Source: Rhizomys pruinosus
Taxonomy: Eukaryota; Chordata; Mammalia; Rodentia; Spalacidae
Length of the DNA stretch: 64,000 nt
Direction of reading: 5' to 3'
Assembly (NCBI GenBank): GCA_009823505.1
Contig: VZQC01006590.1
Coordinates: forward strand, 869,144-933,143
The notes beneath the pieces are model-generated. The model did no database searches, was not told the origin of the DNA, and saw nothing but the letters and a program-made list of their open reading frames with translations. A program made the position numbers and the translations under genes. Of this stretch, positions 34,266 to 45,112 are shown piece after piece; position 1 is the stretch's first letter, and every line of letters begins with the position of its first letter.

Positions 34266-35330
34266 AAAAAAATCATAAAAAAGTCAACTCCAGATGGATC
34301 AAAGACCTCAACGTGAAACCCCGAACTCTGAAGGTGATAGAAGAAAAAGTTGGCAGCAGACTACAAGACATAGGCATAGGGAAAAGACTTCCTAAATCTG
34401 ACAGCAGCTGTGCAAGAAATGAGATAGACAATTGACAAATGGGACCTCATTAAACTCGAAAGCTTCTGTACATCAAAAGAAATAATCAAAGAATTGAAGA
34501 GAAAACCCACAGGGTGGGAGGAAAACCTCGCTGCACATACATCTGACTAAGCATTGATTTCCAGAATATATAAGCTACACAAAAAACAAAGAAGAAAGAA
34601 AACAAATGACCCATTAAATAGATGGAACAAAGAGCTGAACAGAGACTTCACACGTGAGGAATTAGAGATGCCTGAGAAACATCTTAAAAAGTGTTCAATG
34701 AGAGATGGTCTAGAGGTTAGGAGCACTGACTGCTCTTGCAGAGGACCCATGTTCAATCCCCAGAACCCACATGGTAGCTGAAAACGGTCTTTAACTCCAG
34801 TTCCAGGGGAATTGAAAACCCTCTTCTGATCTCCACAGCATTGCATGACAGGGGTGCACAAACCTACACACAGACAGTACATTCATACACATACGAAAAT
34901 AAATAAATTTTAAAATTAAAAAAGTGCTCAATGTCGCTAATAATTAAGAGAATGCAAATTGAAACCACATTAAGATATCCTCTCACTTCAATAAGACTGG
35001 CTAGGATCAAGCAAACAAATGATACCAAGTGCTGGAGAGGTTGTGGGGAAAGGGGAGCACTCATCCAGTGCTGGAGGAATGTAAACTCATACAGCCACTA
35101 TGGAAAGCAGTGTGGAGAACCCTTGGAAGACTTGGAATGAACTTGCCACCTGACCCAGACATACCACTCCTGTGTATGCACCCACAAGACTCATCTTACC
35201 ACAGAGATACATGTGCAGCCATGTTTACTGCAGCTCTCTTCACAATAGCAAGGAGCTGGAACCAACCCAAGTGCCCCTCAACTGAAGAGTGGATAGAGAA
35301 AATGTGTTACATCTATACCTTAAAAAATAA
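34266..35330 (+). mobile_element. LINE-1 ORF2 C-terminus, continuation
   Basis: Resumes at GTCAACTCCAGATGGATCAA and runs to the ORF2 end region (CAACTGAAGAGTGGATAGAG). Probably the same L1 as 31640-33738. A B2 at 34701 splits it. Confidence 0.85.
34701..34918 (+). mobile_element. B2 SINE, slightly 5'-truncated
   Basis: The 15-bp target duplication AAAAAGTGTTCAATG (34686-34700) is repeated with one mismatch at 34919-34933. The element starts at AGAGATGG, a few bases short. Confidence 0.92.
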
Positions 35331-35374
35331 ACAAAGTAAAAAATGAAATAAACTGTGAAAATTTATTTATTTAA

Positions 35375-35800
35375 AATATTTTATTCATTATTATAAATTC
35401 CATACAATTCCATTCCTGTCTCCTCTCAGATTCCCCCAACATGATACCCCCCAATTTTGTGTTTTCTATTAATTTGTTAAAGGCCTATTGAGTCTAATTT
35501 TTGTTTCCCAAATTCTCTTGCGTTTGGTCCCATAAAGAAATCAAACTTGTCCTCTCCCTGTAGGTGTCAATTGTCAATATCTTCTCAACTAGATCTAGCC
35601 CTCCTTGCCCATCCCCCATGCTGAATCTTCATCCGGCTGGAGCTTGCATAGAGCTTTTGCATGCTTCCTGTCACAAGAAAGCCTTGAGTCTTAATATGTC
35701 CACCTGTCTAGACAGCATGGTTCCTGTATTCATTGAACACCTATGCCTTGGGAGGAGAGGGTGAGATTTAGATGTCCCATTTAGAGCTGAGCACATCTGT
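35375..35800 (-). mobile_element. Old L1 (Lx-like) 3' UTR, minus strand
   Basis: AAATTCCATACAATTCCATT, CTCAGATTCCCCCAAC, AAAGGCCTATTGAGTCTAAT and the following block resemble 39310-39700. Confidence 0.55.
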
Positions 35801-38800
35801 ACTGACAAGTTTTGAATCTCTGTGTTAATCACCATTTTAAAGTAATATTCAAGGAACTGCCAGAAATAAGAGAAATGGGAACATGACTTCCTAAATAATC
35901 AAATTAAGTATTTGATCCATTTCGTTAATCATCAGTAAAGTTCTGCTAAATCTATTTGATATAACTAAAAATGTTACATTATAAAACTTGTACACCCGGA
36001 GTTATCTGGGACTCTAAGCAGCTGGAATTCAGAAACACTGCTAGAACATTAACAAACCCCCATTCAATATGGCACAAAGCACTCTAATTGTGAATATATG
36101 CATAGTCGAAATATCATAGCTTTCTGTAATCAGCAGAATTGTGCTGAGTATACACATTCAGTAAAAACATGAATGGATCTCACCTGTACCTGCTCTAAAT
36201 GTCCATCATCGTTATGATATATGTAGAAATGTTATTTAATAAATTATAACATTGTAGATTGGGTTAGTCAGTATTCCAAAGTATTGGAACAAGAATAAAT
36301 CTTTTAGAGGCTGTTGTGTAAAAGAATTGAAAACAGAGTACACAGAGTAGATCGCTTCTAGAAGTTTCAAAATCTGGCAAAACCAAGTTTTGTTGATATA
36401 ATTGGGGTAGACAGTAGGTTTCATATGACCAGTAGCAAAAATGGACCTGAGGACAGTGTTAAGTCAGCGGCATGTGTTTCTAAAAATCCGAGCACCCTAG
36501 AGAAAGTCTGTCTTTCAGCATTGGCCAGGGGCTAGAGCCTGGGTTCTGGCAGATACACTGAATATTCTGTTTGATGTCATTATTTGTGTATCCCCAAGGC
36601 CCTAGTTAGTCTGTGTTTATATCAAATGCCTTGTTCTATACACCTTAAATCATGGGATTAAAGGTAATAGTTTTGCCAAGTAAGTTAATCTGATCAATGA
36701 GCTCTGGGTTGAACATACTCTTACATTGATAAGATAATTTCTAAGGCATGGAAATGCTGTGGATTGAATCTCTTAATCAGTATTCCAAACAAGCATGATG
36801 CCATCCCTCCTCTGGAGACTCTGGTGAAGGCTCCTCCATCTCAAACACCAAACCTGGGATATGGAGCATGATGTGGGCTCCTTGAGGAAGAATACTAATA
36901 TTCTGGGGTGTGGCGTGCCTGTATCTCCACTGCCCACCTTTCAATCTGTATTTACTTGTCACTTTATATGGTGTGGCCCTGACTGCAACAACTGTACATT
37001 CTATGACCCTTCTAGAGAGTTCTCAATCTGCAAGGGTAGTGGGGGGGTCTTTGGCACAAACTCCAGTTTGAGAATTGGGTTAATTGAAATATTCTTTTGG
37101 AACTCTTCACATCCTGTGTGATCACATTGTGAAAAATTCTCTGTTTTCTTTATAAATATTTCTAAATTCATTGTGTGCTTTAGTGAAAGATTTGCTCCCA
37201 AAATATTCTTTACGACATAGATTATGTATAGCTGTCCTATTTCTCATTGACTTTTTTCTTAAAGCCTAGCACACCTGGGAAGGAAGTCTCATTAAGAGAA
37301 CTTCCCAGATACTGTTGGACTGTCTGAGCATGTCTGTGGTGAGTGTCACAATTGTTATTTGGCATAGAGCGGTCATCCCATTATGACATATGGAGTAAAA
37401 AAATCAATAAATAATCTGCAATCACTCTTTTTTGGGCTTTTGCAGACAAGGTCTCCCTATAGCCTCTGCTGGACTGAGAGTTATAAAAATCAAAATGGGG
37501 TTAGAATTTTAGGGACAGAATATTTGGTAGTATCAAGTTCAACTGAGTCTCAGAAAGAAAAAATGTGTATCATGACAATTGGGATGTTTTAACATTGGTG
37601 ACTTAGAATGTTAGACAGGAGGGACAATGACCTGATGTTGATAAGTGACTAAAGTAAAGCAGGGTGTACTTCCTGAGTAGTAGGTAATCAGAAGTGGAAA
37701 AAAGACTGAGTGCCAGCTGGGGGGAATCTGGAAAGGGGATAAAAAGGGGCAAGAAGATAAGCAGCATGCTGAAAGAATTTGAGGAAGTGTCTGAATTTTA
37801 TGATAGACTTTAAACATGGAAGCTTAATCAGCAAGCAGAGGAAACAGAGAGAACAGGAGATCAGAGAGGGAAGACAAAGCAAGGATCAAGAGAAGGAGAT
37901 GTAAACAAGCATAAAAAGAAGAAAACAGAAGCAAAAAAAGACAGACAGGTAGTAACAATACAACAGACAGATATTACTTGCAGTAGAAATAGCTTCTATA
38001 ACACTGTCCACACAAGAACATTGGAACAATGAAATGTATTTCCCAAATAAACCAGAAGGGTATTCATAAGAGAGGGAGGAATCCCCTCATTCACGAGCAC
38101 AACTAAAATATCAACAACTTCCTTAACACACTAATTTGGTAATGAACATTTAAATCATTTCTGTTGTTTGAGATAAATATATTTGTAAATATTGCTTTTG
38201 GATATTAAACAATATGACTTTCTATGAATTATTTATATATTAAATACCCACAATTTCTAGTGGTATTTAGCTGCTTGGGGCTACCTGTGCTTACTAATTA
38301 CTGCATGGCCTGGGGACTCCTTCCTTAACTACTACAGACAGGTGAGAAGCACGTTGAATTTTCCATCAAGGAGAAGCTGAGATTAACACCTTTCCTCTCC
38401 AGCATAAATGGTTGCTGTGGGGATCAGTGGATCTAGGCATATGTGGATGCATTTTATGAATCAAAAGTCTTCAGTGTTATTTAAGAGATAATGGCTGTTG
38501 CTGTCATTGCAATTAATATTATAAATTGTGGTACAAAAGAAGAATTCAGTTTTTCTATTCCAAGTTTGTAGAAAATGCAATTTTAAATGTATGTACTCTG
38601 AAATTTATTTACATACTTCTTGATTTTCTGGTTATATCACATCAGGGTTGGCCTCATGGGAACCTAGGCCATTCCGCAGACAACTGTCATTCCAGGAGTG
38701 AAGCATTCAGGAAAGGGCCTACATTTGGTCACATTCTGTCCTCATAGATTAAGTGTGAAGTTACAGTACTGAGAAAAACCATGGAATCACTGGAATAATA

Positions 38801-39309
38801 TAAGTCAATCATATATATTTTGTTTAGTCAGTAGAAATCAATGAAATTTGCCTTTGGGATAACAGAAGGCAAGGCTTTTGTTTTTACTACTGAGCAGTTT
38901 TAAAGAGAATTAATTAAGTGTAATCCTATTAAACATCTTGAAATAGATTGTGACCCTTAAATGCATTGCTTTGAGGCACAGCTCGTTCTTTAAAGTGTTT
39001 ACAACAAGCTATTAACTGCAGTAGTGTGCAGACAGTCATCATCTCATTACCTCAGTTGTGTTTAGTCTCTCTGTCCCCAATCAATTTCCAAGGAAACAAA
39101 GCTTATTGTCGCTTACTGCTCTAAGACCTCTCTGAGTTATTACACATTCAGTTAAATATTCACTGCTTTATCAGAGTCATCATTCTTCACGTAAACCTTT
39201 TAGTCTGACTACACTGTTCTTACACACATGGACATGCTCTTGTTTGTATTCACCACATGTGTATGTGAGTGGTGAATATTGTCTGTAATTGCCCCTAATC
39301 TATCAAATG
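35801..39309. other. No gene recognised; largest unassigned block
   Basis: About 3.5 kb with no young repeats, apart from a B1 scrap (minus) at about 37422-37485. 37900-37990 is A/G-rich. Open frames are short, and none has convincing splice sites or domains. It could be unique intergenic or intronic DNA. Confidence 0.4.
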
Positions 39310-40290
39310 ATTATATTGACCCTTCGGTATATTTTACTTAATTTTTATGTATTTCACATAAAACATCTTGATTGTTTTTATGCCCCTCTACCATCTGTAA
39401 CCCCTGTAGTACCCCCACCAAATTTCATGCATTCTGTCATTTATGTTAAGGCCTATCAAGTCAAGTTACTATACCCAGTTGTACCTCAGAACAAGGTCAT
39501 CAACTGAAGTCTGTTCGGCCTATCTTGAGCCTTTCCCTTGAAGAACATAAGTTCTTCCTCACCAAGTAGTTAAAGTAACCAGCTGCCGTCAACTCTTCAG
39601 CTAAGTCTGGGGCCTGGTGCCCATTTCCTGTTCTGTGATGTGTTTTGGTCAGATTGAGTTTGCATGGGTCTTATGCATGCTGACACCATGACTATATACT
39701 ATATGAGTAGGATTCCCAGGAGTCTGTGAGACTCTGTTTCCATATGGTCATGTATTACATTTGTCTATGGATGTGGCAGTCTTAGGGTTTTCTCTAGGAT
39801 CTATGACATCTCCAGCCATGTGTATTTGCCTATGTTTATAGTACCACACATGAGTTCCCTCCCATTGACTAGGCTTAATTTCAATGAGGTAGCTGTTGAT
39901 TACCACCAAGTGCCACTACTGCTGCAATATAGTTTGCTATGGCTATCATTGTTGTATTTATTAAGCCTTAAACTGGGCTTGGACCAACAATTGGACCAAC
40001 TTGTATAGTGTTCTTCAAACCTATGAGAGCTAACCTTCAAGGAGGTGGCTTCCAGGTCAGGTTCAGCTCCATTGCTCCAAGTCCTATATCCGAAGTATGT
40101 CTTGTCTTCAGGAATGGGGTCTTACCTTCAATTCTGGGAGGCTATAAAGGGCTATGGCAATGGTTTATGTTCTCTGAGGAGTCTGCTGGTAGTGGGAGAG
40201 ACTGAAGATAGTCCCAAAGGCAGGCCTGGGCACAGAAGGATTGGGCTGAGGCTAATTATAGTCACCTTTTTACATTATTTGGATTTGTTA
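39310..40290 (-). mobile_element. Old L1 (Lx-like) 3' UTR, minus strand, long
   Basis: An extended complement of an old rodent L1 3' UTR: ATTTCATGCATTCTGTCATT, GGCCTATCAAGTCAAGTT, TTGAGTTTGCATGGGTCTTA, GTGGCAGTCTTAGGGTTTTC, CTTCAAGGAGGTGGCTTCCA. A shorter relative lies at 53290-53400. Confidence 0.65.
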
Positions 40291-41756
40291 CCATGAATTG
40301 CAAAGATACTACACTATATTTTAATTTCATAATTATAACAGAGAAGATAAAATTTAATTTGCATAATGACAATCTTTTCTGACAGGCCTAGAAACTATAA
40401 GTCCCAGTTGATATGGTTGTAGTTAAACTAGTATCAACACAATAATCAAATACAAAACTTGGAAATTTACATGTGTATAATTAAATACACACTTTATATT
40501 GGAAAAATATAGTTTTGTTGTCCCATGAAACAATAATTCTTTTGTGAATTCCTGTATTATTTAAGGTAAAGATATTAGTATTCTGAAAAAAGATGAAGTT
40601 TTGTATTAAACAATGACAAGTTGAGTTCTAAGCAATATATATATATAATATATAATATATATATTAATATATATAATTATCATATATATATATATATAAT
40701 TACATCTATCATATATATATATCACAAATAATATAGGATATTTATTTATTTATTTTGTTTTTTTTTTACATATCAAGTAGTTGATACTTCAAAATCATTG
40801 GACAGAAGGTTTGTAAACCTGTGGCATTTTGACAGGAAAACAAGTTGTGTGTTACAGGAGATTCAGTAAGAATTTGCATAACATAAGCATGGTCCATTTG
40901 CATATTCTCTAACCACTCACAGGTTAGATGGGATATTTTTTGTCAGTTAAAAAAATATGGGTCCCAGTATATTTGGGAATGTGAGGAATAGAAAATTTAG
41001 TATTTATTCCAGGCATTTCTTTCCTTTTCCACAGCCAAGTTTACAGTAACCTGAAAAGACCTTTCTGTACCATATCTGTGAATCAGGGTGGGGTCTGGAA
41101 TAATGTCCCTAGACAGTTTTCCAGCTTTGAGACTTTCCCAGCCTCTTCAGGACAGTCAGAGGTGAAGGTGCGATGGAGTCTAGGCTGAGGGGACTCCTCT
41201 TTCCTCTCCCTGTCTCCTCAAGGCCTGACAGAACTCATTCCTTCTTTAATCCTGGTGTGTGTGTTTGGGAAGCTGACTTCAGAAAAGGATTAATTTTGTT
41301 ACTTGTCTTTTCTCACTGTCTAAGTCAGTTTTCAAGTATGGCTACAATTACATGTTTTAAAATTGCATTGTTTTTGTAGATAAATGAATAACTTAAATCA
41401 TGCTTGGAATTTGTGATGACCAAATGCATTTTTAATTAATGAAATGATTTAAGTCGAAATACTTAATTTTGAACCCTGACTTTATATGCTTAAAACATAC
41501 TCTTCCTACATAAGGAATACAAATCAGAGTGATAAAACTTAATTGTATTTTCAGGAAAGATGTTTGAATGTGGGAATAATACTTTGGAATATCAATTAGG
41601 GTCATTTAAATGATCAATTGTAGGATGAGAATTACTGTACAATATTACAATAAAACACTTACCCCTACCTACTTCATCAGGAAGAGGGGTTCTATAGATA
41701 ATAAGTGATTTGACAACAGTCTTCTTTATGTTAAAATTAAAAAAAAAGATACTTTT
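40291..41756. other. No gene recognised; AT-repeat 40636-40740
   Basis: Contains a TATATA-rich tract of about 100 bp and otherwise unique AT-rich DNA. Confidence 0.4.
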
Positions 41757-41770
41757 AAAATCTCATAGCT

Positions 41771-41988
41771 GGGGCTGGAGAGATGGCGTAGCAGTTAAGA
41801 GTGACGACTGCTCTTGCAGAGGACTCGGGTTCGATCCCCAGCACCCACATGGTGGCTGAGAACCATCTTTGACTCCAGTCCCAGGGGAATCTGACACCCT
41901 CTTCTGACCTCTGAGGCATTGCACGACACGGGTGCACAAACCTACATGCAGAGAGTACATTCATACATATAAAAAAGAAAAAAAAGAA
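41771..41988 (+). mobile_element. B2 SINE
   Basis: The flanks TCTCATAGCT (41761-41770) and CCTCACAGCT (41993-42002) are a target duplication with two changes. The B box GGTTCGATCCC is intact. The A box is TGGCGTAGCAG. Confidence 0.9.
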
Positions 41989-42002
41989 AAAACCCTCACA
42001 GC

Positions 42003-42984
42003 TTACATCTCCACTCAATGATTGATTTCTCACTGTATGATTTTATTCCACAAGTAGTTTCACAACTTACTGCTACCCTGTGGAGCTAAAACTCTCATTT
42101 TTGTGGTGAGATGCATTAACCTGATGGATAACTATCAGTATTACCACAGGTTTCTTTACAATTTCCCTGTGGCTTTGACAAATAGGAAACAGCATACACT
42201 GAATTAAATGAACACTGTGTAGGGGAAGAACTCAAACTCCTCACTGAAAACTTTGGCTCTATCCACAGCCTTAGTGGCATTAACCACAGTGTTGGGGTCT
42301 TCTCTCCAGTGCCAAAATTGCTCCCATCAGCTCCTGTTCTGGGCTGGGGTTGGCTAATGTGTTCACTTGGTTTTACCAACATCTTTAGCACACTGAGTAA
42401 CCACCTCAGGACCTTCTCCTCTGTGAGTACTCATGTGACCCTGTAACTTCCAACAAAGCTCATGTATGAAGAATGCCTTGAAGTCCCATTCACATATATG
42501 TTTCTACTCTGTATAATATTTAGTTCTATACTACGTATAATTGGATAATGCAGTGTTCACTTTTAAACAGATACTCATCAACTCAAACACTTATGCAGTC
42601 AGAACATATAGAGTTAAGAGTGTTTCTGATAACCCGGGAGCCCAAAATATCATTCAAAAATTCGATTTCCACAAGAATTTGTAACAGTTCACTTTCAGAG
42701 GAAGGAGTCACTACTAAGATCTTATCAAAGGAAGTTTTACTGGGGAAGTTAATTTCTGAATACATGAATTCTCTATGTGAAAGAAGGAAAGACAGGACTG
42801 TCTGAATCTCAGGGAAAGTTCCGTCAGATAAGCTGCCTCAAGCAGAAATTTGTCTTCCATGAATAAGCGGAACTCCTCAAATGTGTCCTGCTCAGCATTT
42901 CAAGATTACCTTATTTGGTAAAACCAAGTGAATGCAAATAAAGACACACCTGAAACTACTCACACCCAGCAGTATGATCTAAAT
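42003..42984. other. No gene recognised
   Basis: Unique-looking DNA. A minus-strand stretch at 42116-42391 has protein-like composition over about 90 codons but carries in-frame stops in the alternative frames. It might be a processed pseudogene fragment that I cannot name. Confidence 0.35.
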
Positions 42985-43135
42985 ATGACAGCTATCTGAC
43001 TTCACTTCTGTCAGCTTGGTAGAGCCAAGAGTCTTCTGAGAAGGGAATCTCAACTGAGGGATGCTAATATCAGGTTGGCCATGTGAACCTATCTGTGGGG
43101 TGTTTCCTTGGTTAGTAATTGACAGAAGAAGGGGG
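42985..43135 (+). mobile_element. Left half of an older LTR split by the ERV-L
   Basis: GACAGCTATCTGACTTCACT, AGCCAAGAGTCTTCTGAGAA, GGAATCTCAACTGAGGGATG and TGTTTCCTTGGTTAGTAATT follow the order of the LTR at 189-593. The right half resumes at 49681. Confidence 0.65.
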
Positions 43136-43605
43136 TGTATTAGTCAGGGTTCTCTAAAGAAACAGAAGAAACAGGACGAATATATAGTTACATACAATTT
43201 GTTGATTTGCTCACGTGACAGAGTTCAAGGAGTCCAACAGTTGCTGCGCCGCACTGGAGAGGCTGAGAATACAGAGAACTGCTCAGTACACAAGGCTGGA
43301 TGTCTCAGTAGTCCCAATCTGGTGCTGAAGGCCCAATGGATTCCAGGAGATCTGCGGGTCTCAGTACACGCTGGGATCCAAAGGGTTGATCACAGCAGCA
43401 AGACAACCTCACCATTGAGAGAGAGGCAAGCCACAGGAAAATGAAGCCAGCTCCCTCTGACATGGCCTTTTATACTGCCTGCTGGTAGAAGGTAACACCC
43501 ATATTTGGGTGGGCAATCCGGGTTGAGGTAGTGCAATCTGAAGATCCTTTTTCTCTTGTTTGTTCCTTAGTCCAGTAAAGTTGACACCCAGGATTAACCA
43601 TCACA
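43136..43605 (-). mobile_element. 3' LTR of ERV-L
   Basis: 470 bp. It retains a TATAAAA box on the minus strand (complement of 43468-43474). The AATAAA of the 5' LTR reads AACAAA here. Confidence 0.93.
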
Positions 43606-43607
43606 AG

Positions 43608-43617
43608 TCCACCCCTT
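43608..43617 (-). promoter_or_regulatory. Polypurine tract of ERV-L
   Basis: The minus strand reads AAGGGGTGGA, two bases before the 3' LTR. Confidence 0.8.
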
Positions 43618-43999
43618 GTCAACTTGACACCAATAAATAGCCTTTCCTTATGTTATGCTTAAATGTCAATTGCGAATAATTGCAAAGTCATAATTCCATC
43701 TAACATGTTATAAGTGTCTCATGTGCAATCACAAATCATTATATATTAGAGTAGGTGGTAATGTCCTTGAGAAACATGTAGTGCTTCAGTATCTAATAAC
43801 CTAAATATGACCACACTTAACACTTATCTCAGTTGCACATTCAAAAGGGAACAACACAAGTATCTGCTTAATATATGTATATATATGAACAAGCACATTC
43901 TTAACCAAATAGGACAAAAGTTAATATCTATTATAATCCACGTTTCTGCAACTGGTCCCCTGTCCTCAGCTGATATTTATGACTACCTTCTTCTACTAC
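43618..43999 (-). other. ERV-L noncoding 3' stretch, no env
   Basis: About 380 bp of AT-rich sequence between dUTPase and the polypurine tract. No envelope-like hydrophobic frame is present. Confidence 0.75.
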
Positions 44000-44355
44000 T
44001 CATTCTGTATTTCCTCCACCATCAGCAAGCATTTCTGCAGGTCTTGTCTCTTTCCCTTGAGGAGTGACCCATACGTTCATCCTTGAAGGGTCTGGGCCAT
44101 TTGTTGTCCTGTCTGGTTTGGGTTGTTGGAATTTCCCATTGACCTTAATCATAGGACATGGTAGCACCAGAAGGAGCCCTACAGCATCTCCTGCTTTCCA
44201 GACATAATCTTCCTTGCCCCCATTGTGGAGAAAAAGTCCAATTTCCCCCTGGTATTCTGGATCAATCACTCCTCCTACTACTGTTATTCCTTCCTTAGCC
44301 TGTTGGCTTAAGGGCAGTAGAAGCCCAAAGTAGCCAGGGGGAAGTCTTAGCTTTC
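44000..44355 (-). pseudogene. ERV-L dUTPase domain
   Basis: An open stretch of about 118 codons downstream of integrase. It contains GVIDPEYQGEIGLFLHN, the conserved substrate-pocket motif of trimeric dUTPases (dUTP to dUMP, limiting uracil in DNA). A dUTPase at this place is known for ERV-L and is absent from most other ERVs. This domain itself has no stop or shift, but it is separated from the upstream pol frame by frameshifts. The first codons of the domain are less certain. Confidence 0.85.
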
Positions 44356-45112
44356 AATTCAATGGAAGGCATGCTTTATCTCCTGGCAAAAGCACTCCCG
44401 ACATTGGAGCCAAAACTTCTAGACAAGTAGAACGCAAGGTCGTGGGTACAGGAAGCAAAAATTTCCCTACTGGGTCACTAGGGGTGAGTGGAATCACTCC
44501 CACTTGTACCCCTTGGTTCATGGACCCATGAATTCTGGCTATAGGAGAAACAGTACCATACATACAGCAGGTGCTGATTCAAAGCACATACTGCCTGCTG
44601 GAGAACCTTGCCCCAGCCCTCCAGGGTATTGTTACCTAATTGGCACTGTAACTGTGTCTTCAAGAGGCCAGTCCATCGTTCTATCAAGCCAGCTGCTTCT
44701 GGGTGGTGGGGAACATGGTAAGACCAGTGGATAACATGACCATGGGCCCACCTTCGCACTTCTTTGGCTATGAAGTGAGTTCCTTGGTTAGAAGTGATGC
44801 TGTGAGGAATACCATGATGGTGGAAAAGGCATTCTGTAAGTCCCTGGATGGTAGTTTTGGCAGAAGCATTATATGCAGGAAAGGCAAATCCATAACCAGA
44901 ATAAGTATCTATTCCTGTAAGGACAAAAAATTGTCCCCTCTATGACGGAAATGGTCCAATGTAGTCAACTGCTACCAGGTTGCTGGCTGGTCACTCTGGG
45001 GAATAGCACCATATCGGGGTCTCAATGTTGGTCTCTGCTGTTGGCAAATCTGGCACTTGGCAGCAGCTGTAGCCAGATCAGCCTTGGTGAGTGGAAGTCC
45101 ATGCTGTCGAGC
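44356..45112 (-). pseudogene. pol: ERV-L integrase, broken
   Basis: After the TGA at 45115-45113 the frame goes on with the zinc-finger cysteines (C-Q-I-C, 45055-45044). A TAG (44974-44972) and a one-base shift near 44970 follow, then another TAG (44942-44940). The catalytic core is readable in pieces: GIDTYSGYG (44918-44893) holds the first Asp. The second Asp position reads Asn (SNQGTHF, about 44795-44772). The Glu lies in GLIERW (about 44690-44672). A further frameshift falls near 44560. Integrase inserts retroviral DNA; this one cannot be active. Confidence 0.85.

Noticed and set aside
36861..37121. 86-codon plus-strand frame with several cysteines
   Set aside because: No secretory signal, splice sites or recognisable domain; probably chance.
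42116..42391. Possible processed pseudogene on the minus strand
   Set aside because: I could not name a parent protein, and the likely frames contain stops; too weak to annotate.
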